DNA of 64,000 bases from a bacterium (GTDB lineage: Bacteria; Sysuimicrobiota; Sysuimicrobiia; Sysuimicrobiales; Segetimicrobiaceae), in NCBI GenBank assembly GCA_035307765.1, contig DATGHU010000007.1, positions 92,117 through 156,116 of the forward strand, in the 5' to 3' direction. Position 1 is the first letter of the stretch. The number at the start of each line of letters is the position of its first letter. The translations under genes were made by a program, and so were the position numbers. Shown one piece after another: positions 9,032 through 17,301 of this stretch. Below the pieces are notes generated by a model that was given only the letters and a program-made list of their open reading frames with translations, ran no database searches and was not told the origin of the DNA.

Positions 9032-9382
9032 ATGGCGACAAGCCCGCTCGCCGACAAGAAGTGTGTTCCCTGCCTGGGAGGCGTCCCGCCCCTGACGGCG
9101 GCGCAGATCGCGCCGCTTCTGGCGCAACTCGACGGCTGGCAGGTCGAGGAGCACAAAAAGCTTGTGAAGCCGTTCAAATTTCGGAACTTCGTTGAGGCCG
9201 TGGATTTCGTCAACGCCGTGACCCCGGTCGCGGAGGCGGAACAGCATCACCCCGATCTCTACGTCCGCTGGGGGGAAGTCCGGGCCTACCTCTGGACCCA
9301 CAAGATCGACGGCCTCACCGAAAGTGACTTTGTGATGGCCGCGAAGATCGACCGCGTGTACACCGCCCGGCGGCCGCGGTAG
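9032..9382 (+). CDS. Pterin-4a-carbinolamine dehydratase
   Basis: Dehydrates 4a-hydroxytetrahydrobiopterin (pterin recycling); in bacteria without aromatic hydroxylases the family can also support molybdopterin cofactor function. The AEQHHPD motif with the catalytic histidines, and the family's THKIDGLTESDF end, are present. The ATG at 9032 is chosen over an upstream TTG at 9014 because a GGAGGG site lies just before it and the protein then has the usual length (116 residues). It is followed by an FAH-family gene after 25 bases. No phenylalanine hydroxylase is seen here. The molybdenum enzyme at 31769-35429 makes a cofactor-related role possible, as inference only. Confidence 0.88.
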   Translation: MATSPLADKKCVPCLGGVPPLTAAQIAPLLAQLDGWQVEEHKKLVKPFKFRNFVEAVDFVNAVTPVAEAEQHHPDLYVRWGEVRAYLWTHKIDGLTESDFVMAAKIDRVYTARRPR

Positions 9383-9407
9383 ACGCTCGCGCACAGGGGG
9401 GAGACGG

Positions 9408-10283
9408 ATGCGACTGGTGACCTTCGAACACCGCGGCGAAGCTCGCGTGGGGGTTCAGAGCGACAACGTGGTGATCGACCTCCGCGGCGCGTGGGGCAAG
9501 GACGGCGGCCCGGCGACGATGCTGGCGCTCCTCAGCGGCGGCCCCGCGGCCATCGCCCGCGCCCGCGAGGTCGCCGGGGCGGCGCCGGCGTCGGCACGGC
9601 TGCCCCTCGCCTCGGTCCGGCTGCTCGCGCCCATCCCCCGCCCTCCAAAGATGCTCTGCGTGGGGCTCAATTACCGCGACCACGCCGAGGAGACAGGGGC
9701 GGCGATCCCTCAGGTGCCGATCTTCTTCACCAAGGCTCCCTCCTGCGTCATCGGCCCGGGGGCGGCGATCGCGCTCCCGCCGGAGTCCCAGCAGGTCGAC
9801 TATGAAGCAGAGTTCGCGGTCGTGATCGGCGCCAGGTGCCGGCGCGTCACCCCCGAGGCGGCGCGCGCCGCCGTCGCCGGCTACACGATCGTCAACGACG
9901 TCAGCGCGAGGGACTGGCAGTTCCGCACCAGCCAGTGGTTTATCGGGAAGACGTTCGACACCTTCGCGCCGATGGGCCCGGCGCTGGTGACCCCCGACGA
10001 GGTGGGCGATCCGCACGTCCTCGACGTCGGCCTGCGGCTCAACGGCCAGGAGATGCAGCGGTCCAACACCCGGCATCTCATCTTCGGGGTGTTCGACCTC
10101 GTTGCCGAGCTCTCGCGGGTGATGACGCTCGAGCCCGGCGACGTGATCGCGACCGGCACACCGGGAGGGGTGGGGTTCACCAGAAAGCCCCCGGTGTTCC
10201 TCAAGCCCGGAGACCGGGTCGAGATCACCATCGCCAAACTCGGCACGCTCGCCAACCCCGCCTCAGCCGACGGTCCGGCGTAG
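9408..10283 (+). CDS. Fumarylacetoacetate hydrolase (FAH) family protein
   Basis: 291-residue cytoplasmic FAH-fold protein, acting on C-C or enol bonds of oxoacids (acylpyruvate hydrolase, hydratase or decarboxylase). An N-terminal RLVTFEHRG...VGV domain is followed by the catalytic core GLNYRDHAEE, the metal-binding VDYEAEFAVVIG (Glu-x-Glu), and TGTPGGVGF. GGGGGGAGACGG precedes the ATG. Probably co-transcribed with the carbinolamine dehydratase, which points towards aromatic or pterin metabolism; the exact substrate is not identifiable. Confidence 0.88.
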   Translation: MRLVTFEHRGEARVGVQSDNVVIDLRGAWGKDGGPATMLALLSGGPAAIARAREVAGAAPASARLPLASVRLLAPIPRPPKMLCVGLNYRDHAEETGAAIPQVPIFFTKAPSCVIGPGAAIALPPESQQVDYEAEFAVVIGARCRRVTPEAARAAVAGYTIVNDVSARDWQFRTSQWFIGKTFDTFAPMGPALVTPDEVGDPHVLDVGLRLNGQEMQRSNTRHLIFGVFDLVAELSRVMTLEPGDVIATGTPGGVGFTRKPPVFLKPGDRVEITIAKLGTLANPASADGPA

Positions 10284-10294
10284 CCGACGCCGAC

Positions 10295-10336
10295 GCCGCG
10301 CGGGCTCGAGGAACAACCTCACTCGACCCGCGCGGC
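10295..10336. terminator. Hairpin shared by convergent genes
   Basis: GCCGCGCGGG (10295-10304) pairs perfectly with CCCGCGCGGC (10327-10336), with an inner TCGAG/CTCGA helix. It sits between two convergent genes and its right arm covers the last base of the creatininase stop codon. No T-run on either strand, so efficiency is uncertain. Confidence 0.5.
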
Positions 10337-11205
10337 TAGAAGCCGAACGGCAGGGCGAAGGTCGGCGGCGATGCGTGCCGCTCCCGCCGCGGCGGGGCCG
10401 GCCGCGTCCGGAACCAGCGCACCATCTCCACCAGCTGGGTGACGGCGTGGTCAAACACCCGCCGCCCTTTCTCCTTGGTCGCCTGCTCGGGCTGGCCGAT
10501 CACGCCGGTCGGCGTGTAGGTCGACGTCCACTCGATCAGGGTCGCGACCGAGCTCTCGGTCAGGTCGCTGAAATGCCACCGCTCTTCGCCGGGGAGCGCC
10601 TTGTAATCCGCGAGGTGGTCCTTGATCTTGTCGGTGTGCACGTGCGCCTCATCGACGTGAAGGTACATCGACGTCTCGAGTTCGCAGGCGTGGGCGCATC
10701 CTCCGGGAATCACGGAGGTTCGCAATTCCTTGTTCCAGAACGTGCCGACGAGCTGCCACCAGCTGAGGGTGACGCAGAGGGCGTCGGTCTGCATAATCGT
10801 CTGCCGGCCCGCCTGCTCGACCAGATGATGGTTGGACCCGTGGCCGTTGAGGATGATGATCCGCTTGAAACCATGGTAGGCCACCGACCGGGTGATATCC
10901 ACGAGGTATCTGATGAAGGTGGCGGGCTCGATGTTGATGGTACCGGGGAAGTCTTGGACGTGGTGGGTGTACCCATAGGGCACCGGCGGCATGACGAGCA
11001 TGTCCCCGGGCGAGCGGCGGCCGGACTCGTAGGCCACCGAGGACGCGAGCTTGAAATCGGTGTCCAGCGGAAGATGATGGCCGTGCTGCTCGGTCGCCCC
11101 CACCGGCAGGATCACCACCTTCTTCATCGCCACGGCCTCGTTGATCTCCGGCCAGGTCAAGAGGTCGTAGCGGTACTGCGTCGACACTGACTCCGAGGAA
11201 CTCAT
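10336..11205 (-). CDS. Creatininase-family amidohydrolase
   Basis: 289-residue member of the creatininase fold, zinc amidohydrolases that open cyclic or linear amides (creatinine, formamidopyrimidines, mycofactocin precursor). VGATEQHGHHLPLDTD holds the Glu/His/Asp metal ligands, LNGHGSNHH a further segment, and CAHACELETSMY the conserved Glu region. A strong AAGGAGGGGAGACG site precedes the ATG. It is the last gene of the long minus-strand array and ends at the shared hairpin. The substrate is not readable; the presence of hydantoinase A/B upstream in the array keeps a creatinine-like route open. Confidence 0.85.
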   Translation of the reverse strand: MSSSESVSTQYRYDLLTWPEINEAVAMKKVVILPVGATEQHGHHLPLDTDFKLASSVAYESGRRSPGDMLVMPPVPYGYTHHVQDFPGTINIEPATFIRYLVDITRSVAYHGFKRIIILNGHGSNHHLVEQAGRQTIMQTDALCVTLSWWQLVGTFWNKELRTSVIPGGCAHACELETSMYLHVDEAHVHTDKIKDHLADYKALPGEERWHFSDLTESSVATLIEWTSTYTPTGVIGQPEQATKEKGRRVFDHAVTQLVEMVRWFRTRPAPPRRERHASPPTFALPFGF

Positions 11206-11234
11206 CGTCTCCCCTCCTTGAGGATGGTGCGAAT

Positions 11235-12641
11235 TTATCGTCGGTCGTCCCCCGCCAGGCCGTGCCGCACCGCCCGCAGGAGCTGGGCGCTCGCCTCAAT
11301 CACGCGGTCCGCCTCCCCCCGCGCGACATTGGTGTTGGTGAGCCCGTACGCCCAGCGATGCCGGTCCTGGTCGAGAATCTCTTCCAGCGAGACCTGCGGG
11401 ATCAGGTCAAACTCGGAGGTCCCCGGCAAGTACCCGAGGTAGTCGTTGCAGTAGCCGAGGGGGAACGTGGTGGGGAACGGACTCCGCCGCCTGATTTCCT
11501 GCCCGCAGCCGTTGAACAACTCGAACGGGTTGCCGGACACGGCGACATCGCCGATCGCGATCGCCTGCAGTTCCACGTCGAGCGGTTCGTCGCGCCGGCG
11601 CACCATGTCGGCGTACATCGCCGCGGCGCCCTTCTGATACAGCAGCGGGAACCGCTGCGCGGAGTTCATCGTGTGCAGGTCGTCCGGCCAGATCTCCGGA
11701 TACGCCGGTTCCGCCCGGCCGGCCAGGCGGGCCTCGAGCGCGAGCACCTCGGCGTCGGCCCAGGGCAGCCGCCGCCGTTGGAGCGCGAGCCGCCGCGCGC
11801 GGACCCCGATCTTCCGGTCGGGCACGGTGCGGATCTCGGGGAGGAGGCGGAGGACGTGGTCGGCCAGCGCCGCGCCGAGCCGGTCGCGGTGCGCATACGT
11901 CTGCGGCAGAGCCTCCGCGTTGCCGAACCAATAGTTCCAGGGGCCGATGTCCCCCGTGCACCCCTGCAGAAACAGACACGCCGCCCCGGGGTGCGCCGCC
12001 CGGACGGCGGCGCGGAACGGACCGGGGAACTCCGCGTTCCAGAGCCGCGTGTGGCCGGCCAGGGTGATCGGGTGGCAGGCGAAGGCGGCGATCACGACCA
12101 GCAGCCGACCGGCCGCGTCGTCGACCCGCAGCACCGACACGGTGTCGTCGACCGGCACCTCGTGCCGGACGCGGTTGATCGACAGCCCCGGCGCATGCGT
12201 GCTCCCGGCGCCGACTCGCGCGGGCCGGCGGTGGACGTGCGCGCCGTAGATCGCGCCGGCGATCAGATCCGGCAGCAGGGCCTCGTACCGCCCGAACGCG
12301 GGGACGGTCCCCAATCCGGCGCGGGCGGCCGCCCGGGGGAGGCTCGGGGCGCTGTGGTTGTGCGAGGCGTTGATGAGGACGGCCTGGGGAGGCATGCCGG
12401 TCAGCTCGTGAACCCGCGCGCGCACCGCGTCGGTGAGTTCACGGGTGACAAACGCCAGATCCACGGCCGCCACCGCGGCGGTGCGCTCCCCGTCATCGAA
12501 GACCGCGGCCTGCGCCAGCAGCGGCTCGTGCTTCCCCACGGCCAATCCCGTGCGCAGACGCCACAGGCCGTGGGGCAGCCCGTACGGCGGGGTGATGTCG
12601 GCCTCGCCCACCCCCACCTGGATCGCGGTCCTCACCCCCAT
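11235..12641 (-). CDS. Ceramidase-like (neutral ceramidase N-domain) zinc hydrolase, copy 1
   Basis: 468 residues with the N-terminal fold of neutral/alkaline ceramidases: VGVGEADITPP start, the His-rich ASHNHSAPS metal segment, and AFACHPITLAG with the second histidine. The ceramidase nucleophile motif (GDxSPN) is here GCTGDIGPW, with Gly at the serine position, and the ceramidase C-terminal domain is missing. No signal peptide is seen, so the protein is probably cytoplasmic. A zinc-dependent hydrolase of unknown substrate is the safest reading. It lies 29 bases from each of its neighbours in the array; a paralogue is at 17302-18711. Confidence 0.75.
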   Translation of the reverse strand: MGVRTAIQVGVGEADITPPYGLPHGLWRLRTGLAVGKHEPLLAQAAVFDDGERTAAVAAVDLAFVTRELTDAVRARVHELTGMPPQAVLINASHNHSAPSLPRAAARAGLGTVPAFGRYEALLPDLIAGAIYGAHVHRRPARVGAGSTHAPGLSINRVRHEVPVDDTVSVLRVDDAAGRLLVVIAAFACHPITLAGHTRLWNAEFPGPFRAAVRAAHPGAACLFLQGCTGDIGPWNYWFGNAEALPQTYAHRDRLGAALADHVLRLLPEIRTVPDRKIGVRARRLALQRRRLPWADAEVLALEARLAGRAEPAYPEIWPDDLHTMNSAQRFPLLYQKGAAAMYADMVRRRDEPLDVELQAIAIGDVAVSGNPFELFNGCGQEIRRRSPFPTTFPLGYCNDYLGYLPGTSEFDLIPQVSLEEILDQDRHRWAYGLTNTNVARGEADRVIEASAQLLRAVRHGLAGDDRR

Positions 12642-12669
12642 CGCCCCCCGTCCCTCACCGAGCCCCCGT

Positions 12670-13692
12670 TCAGAGGAGTTCCTCGTGCCGGCAGGGGTGC
12701 CCCACCACCATCACGCAGTCGCCCTGCGTCGTCGCCGCGATCGCCCGCAGCGAGCAGACGGTCCCGGAGGTCTGGCCGACGATCTCCGTCGGCGCGCGAT
12801 CGGGCCGATCCGGGAAGTGGAGCCGGCCGACGACCTGTCCTCCCCCCACCGTCTCGCCGAGTTCGACCAGGGGTTCGAACAGGCCGCTCTCCGGGGAGAG
12901 GTGGTAGTCGCCAGGATCCAGCGCGCGGAGGACCACGGCCTCGGGGAGGCCGAGCGACGCCCGCGTCTCCACCGGGCCGGCCAGCACGCCGGTCTGCCTG
13001 AGAAAGTTCCTCAGGCCGCGTTCCGCCAACCGGTGGATCCCCGCGGTGGCGTGGCCCCCACCCCCGAGCTCGGTCCCGACGACCACCTTCCCCTGCCGCT
13101 CGGCCTCGTCCACGAGCAGCCCTCCCCCGGCGATGTTGATGTACACGAAGTGGTACGCGGTGATCCAGGACCGCATCGCTTCGACCATCCGGGCCCGCTG
13201 CCCGCGGTTGTCGACCAGGTGCACCTCCGACCACGCGAGGCAGCGCATCGATCGCCCGCCGCTGTGCATGTCGCAGATGGCATCCGCGACCGGGAACAAC
13301 ATCCGGGTGAGATAGTCGGCGAGCTGCGCGTCGGGAGGCCCGGCGGGAGAGCCGGGGAAGCTGCGGTTGAGGTTTGCCCCGCTCGGCCAGAGGCGGGTGT
13401 AGGCCCGCGAGGCCTCCGGGGAGAGACAGGGGAGGATGATCAACCGTCCGCGCACGTCGGCCGGCTGGACTGCCCGGGCCAGGGCGAGCGCGGCGATCTG
13501 CCCCTCGGGCTCGTCCCCGTGCACCCCGCCCGTCACGACCACGGTCGGCCCGGGGCCGTTGGCGAGGCAGATCAGGGGGACGAAGAGGTTCGACCACCCG
13601 CTCTCGTTGGTGGACCGAGGGATCTGGAGCCGGCCGACCTGTTTGCCCGGCTTGTCGAAATCCACGCTGGCGATGATCGGCGAGTCGCTCAT
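12670..13692 (-). CDS. Succinylglutamate desuccinylase/aspartoacylase-family (M14) deacylase
   Basis: 340-residue zinc carboxypeptidase-fold deacylase. Zinc ligands are His58 and Glu61 (GGVHGDEPEG) and the later CDMHSGG histidine; SGANLNRSFPG carries the substrate-binding Asn/Arg. The family cleaves N-acyl groups from amino acids, such as N-acetylaspartate, N-succinylglutamate or N-acetyl-diaminobutyrate (DoeB). The C-terminal beta domain (GETVGGGQVVGRLH) is intact. Together with a peptide-type importer just upstream in the operon it suggests uptake and deacylation of an N-acyl amino acid, as inference. Confidence 0.82.
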   Translation of the reverse strand: MSDSPIIASVDFDKPGKQVGRLQIPRSTNESGWSNLFVPLICLANGPGPTVVVTGGVHGDEPEGQIAALALARAVQPADVRGRLIILPCLSPEASRAYTRLWPSGANLNRSFPGSPAGPPDAQLADYLTRMLFPVADAICDMHSGGRSMRCLAWSEVHLVDNRGQRARMVEAMRSWITAYHFVYINIAGGGLLVDEAERQGKVVVGTELGGGGHATAGIHRLAERGLRNFLRQTGVLAGPVETRASLGLPEAVVLRALDPGDYHLSPESGLFEPLVELGETVGGGQVVGRLHFPDRPDRAPTEIVGQTSGTVCSLRAIAATTQGDCVMVVGHPCRHEELL

Positions 13693-13698
13693 GGTCTC

Positions 13699-14592
13699 CT
13701 ATGCATCCCGGAGTTGAGGGTCGAGGATGTCCCGCAGGCCGTCCCCCAGAAAGTTGAAGCCGAGCACGACGGTCATGATGGCCAGCCCCGGCGAGATCGC
13801 CAGCCAGGGCGCCCGCTCCATGTAGGAGCGCGAGGCGTTCAGCATGCTCCCCCACGAGGGCTCGGGCGGCTGCGTCCCCAGCCCCAGGAAGCTCAGCGCG
13901 GCCTCGGCGAGGATCGCCGTGGACAGGTAGACCGTGGTGAGCACGATCAGCGGCGCCAGGATGTTGGGGAGGAGATGCCGGACGATGATGCGGGCGTCCG
14001 ACGTTCCCAGGCTTCGCGCCGCCTCGACATAGGGGAGGCTGAGCACGCTCAACGCCGACCCCCGGACGACGCGCGCGAAGGCCGGGGCGTAGACGATGCC
14101 GATCGCGATCATCGCGTTGGTCCGGCTGGGGCCGAGCAGCCCCGCGATCAGGATCGCCAGGACGAGGCCGGGGAAGGCGAACATGATGTCGACCCCACGC
14201 ATCAGCGCCGCGTCGACCGCCCGTCCGTAGAAGCTCGCGGCGACCCCGATCACCGTCCCGGCGACGAGGGCGATCACCACCGAGATCATCCCGACTTGGA
14301 GGGAGACCTGCGCCCCGTGGATGATCCGGCTCAACTCGTCCCGACCGAGCTCGTCGGTCCCCAGCGGATGGCCGGCGGCCGGCGCGAGCAGCCGCCGGGA
14401 AGCCTGGCTGGCGTAGTCGGGCTGCCAGGCCAGGGGTCCCAGCAGTGCGATCAGCACGGTGACGAGGATGATCGCGGCTCCGAGCACGCCGATCGTGTTC
14501 CGCCGCAGGCGGGAAACCTGCCCCCAGAGCCGCGGTGTACCCATCCGGGAGTGGGCGCCGATGGAGATATCGAGCAACGGTTGGGCGGTCAT
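13699..14592 (-). CDS. Peptide/nickel-type ABC permease, DppC family
   Basis: 297-residue inner-membrane permease of the DppC/OppC type. The N-terminal helix VLGAAIILVTVLIALLG is followed by the family's HPLGTDELGRDELSRIIHGAQVSL segment and the EAA loop YVEAARSLGTSDARIIVRHLLPN. The start ATG at 14592 overlaps the DppB stop by four bases (ATGA), and the longer frame upstream of it is antisense to DppB, so it is rejected. It forms an importer with DppB and the binding protein at 15588-17189. No DppD/DppF ATPase gene is nearby. Confidence 0.92.
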   Translation of the reverse strand: MTAQPLLDISIGAHSRMGTPRLWGQVSRLRRNTIGVLGAAIILVTVLIALLGPLAWQPDYASQASRRLLAPAAGHPLGTDELGRDELSRIIHGAQVSLQVGMISVVIALVAGTVIGVAASFYGRAVDAALMRGVDIMFAFPGLVLAILIAGLLGPSRTNAMIAIGIVYAPAFARVVRGSALSVLSLPYVEAARSLGTSDARIIVRHLLPNILAPLIVLTTVYLSTAILAEAALSFLGLGTQPPEPSWGSMLNASRSYMERAPWLAISPGLAIMTVVLGFNFLGDGLRDILDPQLRDA

Positions 14593-15539
14593 GCCTGTTC
14601 GATCCGGGGATCCAGCACCCCGTAGAGGAGATCGACGCACAGGTTGACGATCACGAACACGGCGGCGAGAAAGAGCGCCGTGAACTGGATGACCGTGTAG
14701 TCGCGGGTGAAGATCCCCTGCACCAGCGTGTAGCCCATCCCGGGGAGGCCGAAAATCACCTCGACGATCGTCGCTCCGCCCATCAGCGTTCCGACCTGAA
14801 ATCCGATCACCGTGATCACCGGAATCAGCGAGTTCCGGAGCGCGTGCCGGAACATCACCACACCCGCCGGCGCGCCCTTGGCCCGGGCGGTGCGGATGTA
14901 GTCCGCCCGCAGGACCTCGAGCATACTCGCCCGCGTCATCCGCATCACCGCGGCCATCAGGTACACGGCGATGGCGAGCGCCGGCAGGGCCATCTGTCCG
15001 AGGTTCCCGAGAGGGTCCTGCCAGGGGGGGATCCAGGTCACGGGCGGGATCCAGTGGAAGAACACGGAGGTGACGAGCAGCGCCAGCGTGGCGAACCAGA
15101 AGTTGGGCAGCGAGAGTCCGACCAATCCCCCCACGCGGGCCGCGAGATCGACCCCGGTATTCGGGCGAACGGCCGACACCACCCCCAGCGGCACACCCAC
15201 CGCGGTCGCCGTGATCGTGGCGAGCGCCGCGAGCTCCACCGTGATCGGAATGGCCCGCACCATGATCTTCGCCACCGGCTCGCCGCTCGTCAACGACGTG
15301 CCGAGTCTGCCGGTGACCACCCCCCCGGCGAAGCGGAAATACTGGAGCGGCAGCGGATCGGCCAGGCCCAGCGCCTTGCGGACCGCCTGCTTGGCCCCCG
15401 CGGAGGCGCTGGCGTCGCCGACGAGCATCGCGTCCACGACGTCGCCGGGGAGCAGACGGACCATGGCGAAGATCAGCACCGACATCCCGACCAGCGTCGG
15501 AACGACGAGCAGCAACCGGTGCAGAGCAAACCGAGCCAC
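14589..15539 (-). CDS. Peptide/nickel-type ABC permease, DppB family
   Basis: 316-residue permease; the first helix (HRLLLVVPTLVGMSVLIFAM) and the following RLLPGDVVDAML segment are standard for DppB/OppB. The EAA loop is YIRTARAKGAPAGVVMFRHALRN. Coupled by ATGA to DppC and 48 bases downstream of the substrate-binding protein. Its role is the membrane pore for import of a peptide or a small solute such as an opine or N-acyl amino acid. Confidence 0.92.
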   Translation of the reverse strand: MARFALHRLLLVVPTLVGMSVLIFAMVRLLPGDVVDAMLVGDASASAGAKQAVRKALGLADPLPLQYFRFAGGVVTGRLGTSLTSGEPVAKIMVRAIPITVELAALATITATAVGVPLGVVSAVRPNTGVDLAARVGGLVGLSLPNFWFATLALLVTSVFFHWIPPVTWIPPWQDPLGNLGQMALPALAIAVYLMAAVMRMTRASMLEVLRADYIRTARAKGAPAGVVMFRHALRNSLIPVITVIGFQVGTLMGGATIVEVIFGLPGMGYTLVQGIFTRDYTVIQFTALFLAAVFVIVNLCVDLLYGVLDPRIEQA

Positions 15540-15587
15540 GCCCCCCCTCCACCGACTAGCCGTCGCCCGAATTCGTACGCGTGGGGT

Positions 15588-17189
15588 TCACTCCACCCAG
15601 GCCCCGATCAGACCTCGCTCCGTGTCGTCGTACGACACGTAGTATCCGTTCAGCCGCCGGCGCACGATCTGATATTTCATCGGGTTGACCAGCGGCATCG
15701 CCGGCCACTCCGTCAGCACGATCTCCTGCAGCCGCCGGTAAATCTGGAGCCGCTTCGCCCGATCGGTGGTGCGCAGGCCCTCGTAGAACAGGTCCGTCAA
15801 CTCCTTGTTGTTGTACCCGGCCTGATACCACGCCTTGTACACGTCGCCCGCGGGATCGAAATCGGCGAGGAACCCGCTGGGGTCTCCGCGCATCCCCCGG
15901 CCGGTGGACTGCCACTCAAACTCTCCCCGGCCGTTGTTCCGGGCAAAGGTGCCGATCTCGAGCGGCTGCACCGTCACGTTGACGTTGATCAGCTTCAACT
16001 GGTCCTTGATCACCTCGGCGTTCTGCGTATAATCGATCGGATGCGCGATCGACTGCACCGTCACCGAGAAGCCGTTCGCGAATCCGGCCTCCGCCATCAA
16101 CTGCTTGGCCCGGGGGATGTCGTAGCGCTCCCACTTGAGCTTGAGGGCATCCTGAGAGAGGGGCCACGCCCCGTAGCCCTGCGGGATCTTGCTCGTGTAC
16201 ACGGCGTCGCCGCCGTACACTTTCTCGATGATCTCCTGACGGTTGATCGCCGCGCTTACCGCCTGGCGAACTTTGACGTTGTCCCACGGCTTGCCGTCGT
16301 TCTTCAGGGTGAATTCCAGCTCCCGGAAGACGGCGGTCAACCCCTTCAAAGTCTCCAGCGACGGGTCGCCCCGAAGGGTGGCGGCCGAGTCGGCGGTCAC
16401 GGATGCCCCATCGATCGCCCCGGAACGCAGCGCGGCCACCCGGGCTTGCTCGTCCTGCAGGACCTTCATGGTGATCTCATCGACGTACGGGAGCGTGGGC
16501 CGCCAGTAATCCTTGAACCGGCTCAAGCGCGTATGGTCGTTGGGAATGTACTCTTCCAACTTGAACGGCCCGGTCCCGTCGGCGTGGGTGCGCAGATCCA
16601 TCCGGTCGTACAGCCCCTTGGGGATGATCCACGAGTATCGTCCCCAGGCCAGATAGCCCAGCATCGTGGCGTCGGGTTGGGTCATGGCCACGCGCACCGT
16701 GTAGTTGTCCACGACCTCGACGCCGGCAATCTTCGGATAGTAGCTCTGCGTGACCCCGGGGGGCGGGGGGGTCTTCTGCAGGTCGAGCGAGTACTTGACG
16801 TCGGCGGCGTCGAGCGCCTTGCCGCTGTGGAACTTCACCCCCTTGCGCAGCCGGAAGATGTAGGTCTTGTCGTCGGGAATCTCCCACGACTCGGCCAGCG
16901 CCGGCTTGAGGCTCAACTGGCGGTCCCACCCCAACAGCGACTCGTAGACGAGCGACGTGATCTCGAAGTTCGATCCGTTGACGGCGCCAAAGGGGATCGT
17001 CGCCACCGGATCCGACGTCATCCCCCAGGTGACCTTGCCCCCCCGCTTCGGCGCGCTCGCCGCGTGCGCGCCTCCGACGACGCCGAGCGACACCCCTCCC
17101 GCCCCGGCCAGTGCCGCGGCCCCGATCAGGAAATCCCGCCGGCTGAGAACCCCACACCCCATCGTGCCTCGGATCCTCGTCGCGTCCAT
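15588..17189 (-). CDS. Peptide-type ABC substrate-binding protein (SBP family 5), Tat signal
   Basis: 533-residue periplasmic or surface binding protein, cluster C (SBP_5). The N-terminus has a twin-arginine signal (SRRDFLIGAAALAGAGG, residues 16-32), so it is probably exported folded by Tat. Family landmarks are KRGGKVTWGMTSDP, LVYESLLGWD, and FRLRKGVKFHSGKALDAADVKYS. It supplies DppB and DppC downstream. The ligand cannot be told from sequence; SBP_5 proteins bind peptides but also nickel, opines, glutathione or sugars. Confidence 0.92.
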   Translation of the reverse strand: MDATRIRGTMGCGVLSRRDFLIGAAALAGAGGVSLGVVGGAHAASAPKRGGKVTWGMTSDPVATIPFGAVNGSNFEITSLVYESLLGWDRQLSLKPALAESWEIPDDKTYIFRLRKGVKFHSGKALDAADVKYSLDLQKTPPPPGVTQSYYPKIAGVEVVDNYTVRVAMTQPDATMLGYLAWGRYSWIIPKGLYDRMDLRTHADGTGPFKLEEYIPNDHTRLSRFKDYWRPTLPYVDEITMKVLQDEQARVAALRSGAIDGASVTADSAATLRGDPSLETLKGLTAVFRELEFTLKNDGKPWDNVKVRQAVSAAINRQEIIEKVYGGDAVYTSKIPQGYGAWPLSQDALKLKWERYDIPRAKQLMAEAGFANGFSVTVQSIAHPIDYTQNAEVIKDQLKLINVNVTVQPLEIGTFARNNGRGEFEWQSTGRGMRGDPSGFLADFDPAGDVYKAWYQAGYNNKELTDLFYEGLRTTDRAKRLQIYRRLQEIVLTEWPAMPLVNPMKYQIVRRRLNGYYVSYDDTERGLIGAWVE

Positions 17190-17301
17190 GGGCTCCCCCT
17201 TCTGGCCTCCCGGGGTGCTCCCGGGCGGCTGGATCTTCGTGGTGACCGGACCCGGGGGGACGGCTGACCCGCCCGGGCGGGCCCCATTTTCGTTGGCGAG
17301 C

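Noticed and set aside
13699-15552. A 617-codon frame covering the DppC gene and beyond
   Set aside because: Its upstream half runs in another frame over DppB and is Arg/Gly-rich with no family features; the real start is the ATG at 14592.
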